Below, piece by piece: positions 45,801-55,854 of a stretch of 64,000 nucleotides of DNA; within the stretch, counting starts at the first letter, position 1; each line of letters begins with the position of its first letter. Position numbers and translations under genes: made by a program. The stretch is taken from assembly GCF_014839805.1 (NCBI RefSeq), contig NC_051138.1:7190983-7254982 (forward strand), written 5' to 3'. The stretch is from Manduca sexta (taxonomy: Eukaryota > Arthropoda > Insecta > Lepidoptera > Sphingidae). The notes beneath the pieces are model-generated. The model saw only the letters and a program-made list of their open reading frames with translations, did not search any database and was not told the origin of the DNA.

Positions 45801-48800
45801 TATTAAATACAACATTTTCAACACATACATAATGCTTCATAATTGTTTTAATACCATATTCAATAATTAATAATAGTACGGAATGTTATATTGTGAGGTT
45901 TAAGTCGTAATCGAGGGCCCAGATAAAGGTCCGGTACATTGACACACAGAAGACTGCCGAAATTATATTTCCTTTCTTCAAAAGACAATCAAAAGGGGCA
46001 CTGGCACCAGACAGTGCCCCTTTTGATTGTCTTTTGAGTAATTAATTGTCCAGAAGAACCTGTGGCCCGGAGATTATAAAAAAGGTCCTCCATGTTTTAA
46101 TAATTGCAAATACGGTGGTCCATTTGATTTGTGGTAGTTTACACAACCTGGAAACTGGAAGTCCTATGCCCATAGCAGAGACGCGTGTCTACAATCATTA
46201 AAGCTAATGTTTTGTATGGGAATGATATAGCGATAGATCTATCGTTAGGTTATGTCGTTCTCATACATTTTATTTAACGTTAACGATTGTAGAAAGGCAT
46301 CTTGGCTACCGCAGGTATGATTGACCACCTGCTTATATAGATCTTTGTAAAGATAATTTTTGTACGGCCTAAGGGTTACTTCGGTATGTTAGTTCTGTAA
46401 GTGTGCTACGTTCGTCGTCATAGATGCCCTTGGGATTTGATGATGGTTCAAATTTTTTTCCAAATCGAATAATTGGTTTTGCTCGGAACTATATCGTTTA
46501 TGAATTACCTATCGCCATATTGTTGTAATTTGTTATGTAGAAATAAATAAACCTTTATTGTACTTACATTGCAATCGGTTTCTTTTTCTTTTTGGTCACA
46601 GTTTGGTTGCAGGGTTTTCGCGATGGCGAGGGCTCTGTAGCTTTTTGTTGTTGCTGAAATTAATACAAAGTGTAAGTTGGAAAATAATACAATCTTCTAC
46701 TCACCTGTCCGCCTGAGTCTATGGTCCTGCGCCTGATCTCTTACCGGTCATGTCACATTAATATCTCATCGAATTTTGCGAGTGAAGCAATAGAAAATGC
46801 AACTGTGTATGGTGCACTATAATATCTCCTGCGTACCTGGCTGATATCCATTGAGATAGGCCGCCTTGACCGAAATTCGGTTAGGAGGGATTCAATATGT
46901 AGTAGTAAGATATCTCTTATCCCTAGAACGGACATTGAACGCGTGCGATAACTCGTATCGAAACAAAAGGAAGTTGTCAATAAAACTTAAGTAAGTAAAT
47001 TCGCCGGTTTATTAAGCAAGGGATATTTAATAATCCATCAGATATAATCTTAATTTTAAATTTATTGGTTTATATTTGTCTGATAATATTTGTGTCGCCA
47101 TCTTATGACGCAAATAGATATGGCAATAACAGCTGTTATCTCCACGCGTTGCAATCTACCGGCATGACTAGGAATAATCATCTCTCGTCAATGTATATTC
47201 TCTGAAGAGAGTCACTTCACTTGTTTTGTTTCTTTTTATTTATTCCTCGGAGTAACTACAAACCCATGTTGTTAGTAATAAGTACATTTATTTGTTTATG
47301 TATTTATTTATTTAAAATTTTATTATACACCGTAAGTGTTAAAAAACAAACAAATATGTATACATATAATGGAAATAATTTAAACATCGGTGGTACCAAT
47401 GGCAGTGTTACCGCTCGAGACGATCTCTAGCAGACAATCATTGGATGGAGATGGTAAAAATAGTTTAAAGGGCAGTTATTTATTACATTATGTTAGTGAG
47501 AAATAAGAGAATCACCAAATATAATAAATGGCGCCCCGCTGGATCTTGCCATCAGTCGCAGTGAAGTAATTTTGCCGGTTATCTATATCTATATCTTCTA
47601 TCTATACTTATAATAAATCTGTAGAGAGGTTAATTCTGTACATGAAATATATTTCCAAAATAACTATCAGTGGGTGATTAGGGATCGATACTGATGCCAA
47701 AAATGCAATTAGTAAAATTTTTGTCTGTCTGTCTGTCTGTCTGTATAACCGTTATAGAAACAAAAACTACTCTACGGATTTTAACGAAACTTGGTACAAT
47801 TATTTGTCATACTCCTGTGGTGGTTATAGTATACTTTTCATCACGCTACAATTAATAGGAGCAGAGCAGTGAAGGGAAATGTTGGGAAAACGGGAGAAGT
47901 TATTCCATTTTTAAGCTTCCGTCGCGTGTGCAACCTTAATGGTTAAAGCTACACAGAAATCATGTATGACGGAAATGTTCTCCTTAAAATTATGTAAAAA
48001 ATATCCCACGACAGCATATGTCTATCTTTTATGGTTGACTCACAATAACACGTGTAACTCCCGATAGCTTAGCAGCTCGAAGCTTTCTCATTATATTTGT
48101 CTACTCTTACGTTTATAACACTCTCAGTCATCCCTAATTAAAAAGTTAACATTATTAAATATTCCATAAAAAGAATCATAGAAATCGGTATAGAAACACC
48201 AAAGTTATACATGAAATACGCTAATAATAATCCATCATGCGTGAATACTGAATCATGCTATAAGGATTATTTTTGTATATATATAAGGTCGCGAACGCAC
48301 AGGCAGGCGGCTTGCTTGGCACCTAGAGGCTAGCGAATCACCTAGCGAGTAGCTTCGTAAAACGAACATTCTCGAACGTTCGCGACCGGCTCCATTTTTG
48401 AAGTCCGAAATCCACGCGGGCGAAGCTGTGGGCGGAAGCTAGTATTATAATATAAAAACAAAAACAAATTGATGCTTACCGTATTATTTTCTGGCGTACC
48501 GGTTTCAAGTGGAGAACTTTGGGTACAATCCAGTCCACTGATGAATCCCAGATTTGCTACAAGATTCTCTTCTTTGTCTATTGTGTATGGGATGAAATCG
48601 TTTACACCTCTAGAATTAACTGATATGTCTAAGCCGGACATTCGATCGTCAAACAAATTTGTTGAAAAATCTAGGCCATTGGAATAATTTTGGAAGCTTT
48701 CATCTGACGAAATCCTGTGGTCCTCAGTACTTATGTTCAGACCGGCGTCAGGTGTTTCTTCGGAATGTTTTTTATCTTCTCTGAAAACGAAAACAATAAA

Positions 48801-51800
48801 CTGCTTTCAAAATCTACTATAAATGAAAAGATATTTAACAGGTATGACTTACTTAATGACTGAGTTTTGATGTAACAAAGATCAAAACTCAGTCATTAAG
48901 AACAAAAAAGTGATTGATAACTTCCTCCTTTTTTGAAGTCGGTTAAAATTTCGTAGTATTTGAGTGTATAAAAGAAACATAATTACTTAGTTTATTGTAT
49001 TTTTTCATTTTTTTTCATAATTTGTGAAATGATCGTATTAGTTAGGTATTTATTTTGAGACAATAATATTACTTGATGATTTACTTACGGTTGTGTGACG
49101 TTCTTCAAACAAAACCGGGACATCAAATGTCTTTTTAACCTGAAATTTGGAAATGTTTAATTATTATTTTTGTATTAATTGCAATTAAATGAAGAGACGA
49201 GAATGCCTGATGTTTACGAACGTCCATAAACAGTAGAAACACCATAAAGAACTTTGAATTACAAAATGCTGCGTGGCTTTTCACTGCTTTTGTCACCCTT
49301 AAACATAAGATGTTAAGTCTCAAAATGCCCAGTAATAACACTGGCTACAATTTACTTGAAACCGGAACACAACAGTGCATAGCCACTATTATTTTGCTGT
49401 AGAAATAGACATTGCGGTGACAACTACCCAGCCGACCCCTCGCATACTCAGTAATTAGATTAGATCAGTGGTAAAGGGTCTTGTGTATTCTGTCTTATAT
49501 TATAATTCCTGTCGGCTTCCCTTTATGTAGAATCTAATTATCATTTATTGTGGAAATAGTTTGCCCGTTTTTACAACTTTTATCATGAATCTTCCACTCC
49601 TATTGGTCATATCGTGTTGATATATAGCCTATATCCTCACTAGATAAATGAGCTATCCAACACTAAGTATTCGTCAATTCGAACCAGTAGTTCCTGAAAT
49701 TAGGGCGTTCAAACGAAAAAACAAACTCTTCAGCTTTATGTATAACTAGCTTTTGCTCGCGGCTTCGCCTGCGTGTAGGAGTTTTCCGGGATAAAAAGCC
49801 CGCTATATATTTTCTCGGGATAGAAAGTAGCCTATAACCTTCCCAGAGTGTTAAACTATCGCCATAACAAAATTCATAAAAATCCGTTCAGTACATTTTG
49901 AGAAAATCGATAACATACAGACAAAAAATGGACTTTGTTTTATTATATTTACAGATAGTATAGAGTATAGGTAGATTAGACTTACGTGTAAAGTCTACAA
50001 AACTTCCGCTTACAATGACGACAATGATAGTACCGTCTCCGTGACGACATTATGTCTTCCTGTAAGTTGGACGGAAAACCAGTAAAGGACTAATATAATT
50101 TATTGTTTACTAGCACTAGCGTTACTGGTAAGACATCAAGATCGACTTTACAATCATGACTTTTAATTATTTTGCCATACCAAGATTTTTTTGCATCTGC
50201 CATAGTGTCTTTCGCCCTAGCCTAATGGCAGACCTAGATTTGAAAATAGGCCGTGGCCTATGGGCGGTAGCCTATTAGGTGCGGTAGATTTCAGAGGACG
50301 CTCACTCGATTTAATTATTTATTCGTTTATTTAATTTTAGTGCCTTCCATATTACAAACAAATGGCGAATTATTAAATATTTTAGAAACCTACATACATA
50401 CATAAACCTACATGGAGCGGCGGAAATAAAGTGGCCTACACACTTTAAATTTAATTTCAGCACTGCCTAATGGTAGTGATAATTACCTATTGTCGAGTAT
50501 AATATTCGATAAATATGTACGTTTTGTGAAAAATAATTACTTAAAGTGCGGACGAAATCAGCAGGGTCGTCGGCTGTTACTGAACTGCCAGTAGCTGTCC
50601 CCTGGGCATAGATAAGCGACTATCTACCGTAAAAGGATAACTAGTAAAGATTACTTACTTTGTGGTAAGTGTTTTTATGTTGTTGCAGAAGTATACTTGT
50701 TGCCATTGGTCTCCCACAATCCAAACACCACCAGTCTTTTTGAATTGTAGATGCTGAAGATAAACCAAAAATATATATTTTTAAAAACAACAGATATTTA
50801 GCAAAAATGAAATATCTTACAGGAAGTAGTTTTTTAATCCTGATTAATTTTATAGCACTGTTCCTAATTAATTATTTTTATTAAGTTTAACGATAACTTT
50901 TTATCTTTAAGCCATGATAAGTAATTTGTTTTTGTTAAATATAGGAGTTCGTTTTTTAGAAATAATAAAAAACTTTCTTAAAAAATATTAATACCCTAGC
51001 AATGCTAGCAAAATTGCTCACTAATCTAGATAAAAATATTAATTTCTTCTTCGTTTTTTGTGGTTTTGGAGGTGGTTATAATTTTTGTTAAATATTGTTA
51101 TATTTTGCTATTTTGTTAGTAAGAAATGGACTACTTCGTTGGCATAGTGGTGATGCGCACGCGGTACGACTTTCCCGCTGAAGTGCAACACTTCTGTCCA
51201 ACTTCTTTATGTATGTAAGGAGCAGACTCAACCAAATCTAAAGTAAAAACACAACTAAAAAAGACACAGGAAAGCAAAATTTGTTTACTTCGACAACATA
51301 CTTATTTCAGTTTTTCCAGTTTAAAAAATCACTCGACTGAACCGATTGAATAAATCTACAAGACGAAGCTGAATTTTCAAAAACGTTTAATAAATGACTG
51401 AGTTCTAGATAACAAACATGAAGAAAAAAAAACAGGTCGAATTGAGAACCATCTCCTTTTTTGAATTCCGTGAAAATCACGATATCACAACTGACTAGTC
51501 CCAATCCTTAACTTTCAATTCAATGATTACTGTGCTATGCAAATTAGGATGCGTACCGAGTGTTTGCGAGAAGTTACGCGCAAACAAATATGAAGCCGCG
51601 TTGCTTGCGAGCTGTACAAAGCTCATGCGCCCACACGGTGAACACAGCCAGCTTAAAATAGATGTTCGTGGATAAATAATAAATTTACGAATCTAAAAAT
51701 ACGAATAATGAACGTCTTCCTGTCAAGATATTATTTGGACTGACCATAATTTAAATCAAAATTGGCTTCCCACCTTCATTTAGGTCTAGTACTGGCTGCC

Positions 51801-53978
51801 CACCTGGCAGTCCGTAATCTTGTGCGTAAGACTTGCTGTAGCCAAGCATTAATGGTTTCCGAGGAGGTATCGATTTCGTCGTCATTCCGTACAGTTCATT
51901 TTTCTCTTCAAATATCCATATATTTGCCGTACATTCATTGCCAAGTGGCAGTAAACACATCCAGTTTGATTTATCTGTATAATAATTATTAATTATAATT
52001 ATATAATAATTACACAAGCCCTGTTTGATACTGTCCCATTGATGAGCATGAGCTGGCTTAGGCCTTAATACTACATACTGACATAGTGCGGGTTAGTGAC
52101 CTCACATATTTATTAAGATACTTAGGTGAAGGACAAGGTCTAAGGACTATTTTATGAAGAATTCTTAATAATGGAGGTTACTTTACAATGATTTCAACGT
52201 GAGAGTATAATTGCATTTCAATTAAGATTTTGCATACCTCTATCTGACATGTCAATATGCATTAAACAATCATCGCCTTTTAAAAAAAATATAGGCATTT
52301 GATTTACTGCTGCATTCAATATCAATTCATTCATTTTCATTGAAGATACAGGTTGCTTTATTCCTAAAACCAATAAAAATAGTTTAGATATCCCACAACT
52401 GACGTTATAAAACTAATCTGCATTAAAATTACTTAATTGTTATAATTGACATTTAATCACCCCTATAATCTAAAAATTAATATACACTGATGATGAGTAT
52501 ACAATCTTTGGATTATCTAATTATACCAGACCGGTAGTATAAGTATAGTATTTTCACCATGAAATATTACAAGAACATTTAAACAACAGACATGGTATGT
52601 TATAAAGTAAATCATATTTTGTCTCAATCCGTTGCACAAATTTCCCTAAACTATAACTCACCTTGTATAGGCCCAAATCGTACATGCGGAGGTAATAATC
52701 TTCGCGGAGTGACGACGCCACGTCTAATTCGCAGCGCTGTTGGTAACACAGCTATGGCGCGTTGAGGAACAACTCGATCAGATATATGAACTGGTAAAAA
52801 AGAAATACAAACCTGAATGGTCTTGCAAAGCCTGAAAAGTGGCAGGACAGCATATAACAACAAAAACAGTGCTTGTACATACTAAGTATGCAATACATAA
52901 TTTAGTAGGTATCTATTCTATTGCTACTAAAAATATAATCAGTGAGCAAGTTTAAATAAGGTCTAATGTCGACACCACACACTTGCCAGGCCTCAGAAAT
53001 CTATCAGATACAAATTTCTTCAAAAAATGATTGTAAAACAAATTACTTACCATAATAACTATTATGTTTTTTGTGATCTTTACCATTGGGATCAGGGTTG
53101 TCATTACTGTTTTTTGTTGAAATTGTTCGAGTCGGTAGAGATCTTTGAATGGGATTTTCTGAAATAAATTGAATTTGATTCACATAATATAATATCAACC
53201 ATGCATTTGTTTTAATTTATTAAGCAAATAAATTAATCGTATCGCTGTCATGTAGGCATAAAATTTGTTATCGGGCCTTGGTTACCTGAATTAATAAAAA
53301 AATCTCTGAAACTCCCTATCCCTAAAAGAACACATTATTTAAGCCAATTTGCAAATTTTTTATCATCTCATTTTGAGCTTGTGTAGGACAATAAAAATAT
53401 CAAACTTGCCACAACTAAGTTAATTTTTCATTGAACGTAATTGTGCAAAGTATTCAATATACCACATATATTTTAAACACATTTTCCACTCAAATAGTTC
53501 AAGGACAAGACAAGTAGAAAAGCTCGAAGACAAAATAACTTTACTTTCATTTAAAAACTGAAAAGAAACTCACTTAATGCATGGGTTAGCTCTGTGCTCT
53601 GTGTTAGAAGTGGTGTGAAATGATGCAACTGGTCATAATCCAGATATGTCTGCAACAGGACAATAATAGTGTTTCATAAATTCTATAGAAAAATAAACAA
53701 TAACAAAGATAGGACACAAATACTCTGAATTTACTGTTGCAAAATATTTAACAACAATTTTAGTACTTACATTTTCCATTACTTCGAAGGGTATTATTAT
53801 AGATTCCGCTTCTAATATGTCATTACTCGGATTCATTTGAATAAAACAATAATGTCCAGAATAATGTCTATTTGATTTTTCCCGGATATAACTATTGTTA
53901 ATCAGTGTTCCGGTAGCTATTGATAGTGTTCTGGCAAAAATCGAATGAACGAGCAAACAATCCTTGCCTTCTTGTATT
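42886..53978 (-). CDS. PR/SET-domain zinc-finger protein (PRDM type), N-terminus missing
   Basis: Probable nuclear regulator; PRDM proteins combine a PR/SET domain with DNA-binding zinc fingers. Phase-compatible exons 5' to 3' are 53978-53771, 53649-53574, 53158-53051, 52790-52662, 52363-52238, 51974-51774, 50753-50659, 50059-49986, 49139-49089, 48780-48480, 46653-46568, 45788-45683, 44978-44919, 43569-43410 and 43088-42886. They encode about 660 aa. The PR domain starts around LPTALRIRRG and LPPHVRFGPIQG, and closes with SNWMCLLPLGNECTANIWIF and PLMLGYSKSYAQDYG. Then come fingers WCLDC-H-H, CRHC-H-C (C2HC), CHC-H-C (irregular), CETC-H-H, CVAC-H-H and CGAC-H-H, with an acidic linker (48780-48480) and a KKKKK patch between. 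The first listed exon is open at its 5' end in phase 2, so an upstream start exon is unresolved. The sixth exon could instead end at 51804. Domain order suggests PRDM10/15-like, which I cannot confirm. Confidence 0.82.
43845..44090 (-). repeat. tRNA-derived SINE, second family
   Basis: Minus-strand reading shows a head GACTGCCTCAGGAGCGTAG with A-box-like sequence and a B-box-like GGGTGCGAGCC, then a body ending near ATATAGGCGAGATGTG. It lies in a PR-domain-gene intron. The ends are approximate because no target duplication was found. Confidence 0.55.
44551..44802. mobile_element. hAT-like MITE, 252 bp, with 8-bp target duplication
   Basis: The ends CAGACCCGGATCT and, inverted, CAGTCCCGGATCTTG are terminal inverted repeats. 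ATAATCAA is duplicated exactly at 44543-44550 and 44803-44810. An 8-bp duplication with CAG-type ends is characteristic of hAT transposons. No coding capacity. Sits in an intron of the PR-domain gene. Confidence 0.85.
45978..46037. repeat. 26-bp perfect hairpin, 8-base loop
   Basis: The arms 45978-46003 and 46012-46037 are exact reverse complements (TCAAAAGACAATCAAAAGG...). The loop is GCACCAGA. Intron of the PR-domain gene; no flanking target duplication seen. Confidence 0.85.
46735..46960 (-). repeat. Dispersed repeat
   Basis: Contains TTACCGGTCATGTCACATTA, GTGCACTATAATATCTCCTG and GGCCGCCTTGACCGAAATTC, blocks I recall as part of a very common lepidopteran interspersed repeat. The 75-codon open frame on it is part of the repeat, not a host gene. 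Strand is arbitrary. Confidence 0.45.
47601..48442 (+). mobile_element. Non-autonomous Helitron-like element, 842 bp
   Basis: Begins TCTATACTTATAATAAATCT after an A and ends GGGCGGAAGCTAG before a T, matching Helitron rules (5' TC, 3' CTRR, A/T target). Contains a (TCTG)n tract at 47723-47743 and the block CTACTCTACGGATTTTAACG. No Rep/helicase frame. I could not define a convincing 3' hairpin. Located in an intron of the PR-domain gene. Confidence 0.6.
48852..48945 (+). repeat. Transposon tail carrying a 20-bp perfect hairpin
   Basis: The arms 48852-48871 and 48881-48900 are exact reverse complements around a 9-base loop, GTAACAAAG. They are followed by the common CCTCCTTTTTTGAAGTCGG tail. 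The related copy at 51405-51475 has only one of the two arms (AATGACTGAGTT). Confidence 0.7.
49205..49440 (+). repeat. Dispersed repeat, copy 2
   Basis: Same family and orientation as 35205-35475, with CCATAAACAGTAGAAAC near its left end and GAAATAGACATTGCGGTG near its right end. Intron of the PR-domain gene. Confidence 0.6.
49560..49990 (+). repeat. Two adjacent dispersed-repeat tails
   Basis: Two blocks: one with TTGATATATAGCCTATATCC to AAACAAACTCTTCAGCTTTA, then one with AGCTTTTGCTCGCGGCTTCG, GGGATAGAAAGTAGCCTATA and AAAATCCGTTCAGTACATTT. Both are recalled as very frequent in lepidopteran introns, probably retroelement 3' ends. Confidence 0.55.
51405..51475 (+). repeat. Transposon tail
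   Basis: AATGACTGAGTTCTAGATAA, then an A run and GTCGAATTGAGAACC with a CTCCTTTTTTGAATTCCG end. It is the single-arm counterpart of 48852-48945. Confidence 0.5.
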
Positions 53979-54102
53979 CTGCTATTTAATAAAGAAATAA
54001 GAATATGTAATGTTCAAGACCATACTATTAAGTACGCTTTTTTAGTTTTTATAATAAAACTAAAATATTTCGTCACAAAACAAACACATCCAATCTTGTT
54101 TT

Positions 54103-54149
54103 GCGTTTGACACTGACAGTTCTCGTAAGTCATTGTCAGTGTCGAACGC
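54103..54149. promoter_or_regulatory. Inverted TGTCAGTGTC motif upstream of the PR-domain gene
   Basis: GCGTTTGACACTGACA (54103-54118) and the inverted TGTCAGTGTCGAACGC (54134-54149) match at 15 of 16 positions. Each arm carries a TCAGT initiator, one per strand. It lies about 125 bases upstream of the first resolved PR-domain exon, so it may mark that gene's transcription start. A minus-strand ATG near 54081 (MCLFCDEIF, then stop) cannot be joined in frame. Confidence 0.3.
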
Positions 54150-54384
54150 TGGATCAATTATTGCTAGCAATAATCATACGCAATTATTGCTCGATAAGGT
54201 AGCTCCATCCTGAGATTTCATCTGAACTTGCACAATCGCGAGGCAATACTCGTCCGTGTTGAATTATAGGGAGTTTCCACCGAAATTATTGGTGACTTCT
54301 GTGTTTCCAACGGTTTGCAACTTTCCAGTAATTGCAAACACAAAGATTTTTGTTGCTATTTCAATCGGGTGGTCAATCATTCGA

Positions 54385-54725
54385 ATATGTTAGTTAGGCA
54401 AAATTCTATCTATACTGTATTCGACCGCGCTACTTAAAGAGAAACGGCCGCGTTCAGTTCTGCAGACCATAGGATGATATCACTATTCGTCGGTGTCTGG
54501 CTATTCGTCGTAAACTCTAAGGCTTCACAAATCACAAGATTGTAGTTCCGTTCTAGACGCCGAGGATCTAGGTGCATTCCCCATCTCCCCGCCCCTTCCA
54601 ATAGTTCCGGCCGGTATGCCGACGAATACGGTAATAATGGTTGGGTTATTAGTTCGCTGCGACTACTCGGATCCATTATCGTTAATATCTCATCTTATCC
54701 CAATGACCGCCCTGAGCCAAGATTC
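54385..54725 (-). repeat. Dispersed repeat, inverted partner of 42005-42365
   Basis: The minus-strand open frame of 80 codons (starting MDPSSRSELITQPLLPYSS) belongs to this repeat. The plus-strand partner at 42005 has the equivalent frame broken by stops. Protein function is not recognised. Confidence 0.65.
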
Positions 54726-54992
54726 GTAATTTGTTAATGGGTTGTCCAGCATAGTCGCTTAAATTTCAAGGGTTGCTAGCGCTTACAGCGCTCAACCAAA
54801 GGTTTTAAAGTTTGTATAAGGCCCTTGGAAGGCAAACAATTAATGTAAGGCCATGTTAGAAAACAAAGTCATTTTTGAAACAAATCACCAATAATTTCAG
54901 AATTCCTAATGGCTGAATCCTGGAGAACCCACCAAATCTTGCCCCAAGCAAAAATTTACTCAAAAGTAATTACTTGCGAGTATTTGGTGCAC

Positions 54993-55316
54993 AAGCGGCG
55001 ATAGCCTAGTTGGTTGTGGAACGGTCTGCCGAGACGAATGTCCGCAGGTTCAAATCCCAAGGGCCACACACCTCTGATTTTTCTAAAAAATTATGTGTGT
55101 ATTCTTTGTGAATTATCGCTTGCTTTAACGGTGAAGGAAAACATCGTGAGGAAACCTGCATACCTGAGAAGTTCTCTATAGGATTTTCGAGGGTGTGTGA
55201 AGTCTACCAATCCGCACTAGGCCAGCGTGGTGGACTAAGGTCTAATCCCTCTCAGTAGTAGAGGAGGCCCGTGCTCAGCAGTGGGCAAGTATATAATACA
55301 GGGCTGATATTATTAT
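54993..55316 (+). repeat. tRNA-derived SINE with 12-bp target duplication
   Basis: Starts near GCGGCGATAGCCTAGTTGG (A box), has GGTTCAAATCCC (B box), a conserved body (GCTTTAACGGTGAAGG, CTCTCAGTAGTAGAGG) and ends ACAGGGCTGATATTATTATT. TATTTGGTGCAC is repeated exactly at 54981-54992 and 55317-55328. It is better preserved than the 32042-32382 copy, so probably younger. Confidence 0.9.
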
Positions 55317-55854
55317 TATTTGGTGCACTAGTGCATGTGTCGTTCACTACAGTTTTCTAAGGTCAGCCTAAGGCCCAAACGATTGCGACAGATATCCATT
55401 GTCAGCATGATTTTTTTAGTATAACGATCAATTAAACTACCTATGAGATGGCAAAAGTGCATAGATAACGATTGTGCATAATTAATTATAATAGTTTACA
55501 AAAACGCCAATTTTATATGTACCTAAGGACCTAATAAAGTTTGAGGTAAACATAAAAAAAAAAAAAGATCAAATTGAGAACCTCGTCCTTTTTTAAGTCG
55601 TCTAAAAATAGCAACAGCTATCTGCGATATAAATAAATAAAAAAAAACACACTCGTGCAAAGTGCGTTCCCAAATTTCGTTAGTACTAAATACCTACTAT
55701 TATAAATGGATTGGGGATATTCTTAGGTATTATGCATGATACGGACTATTGATAATTAATTCAGAGATTATGATTACAAGAATGTATAAATAGGTACTTG
55801 TGCTTTATTAGATAATAATTGATATTGACTAACAGTGTCTTTATTGAAGAAATA

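Noticed and set aside
46753..46980. 75-codon minus-strand open frame
   Set aside because: Coincides with a dispersed repeat common in Lepidoptera.
54993..55070. A tRNA gene
   Set aside because: A and B boxes are present, but the sequence continues into a SINE body with a 12-bp target duplication; no intact cloverleaf.
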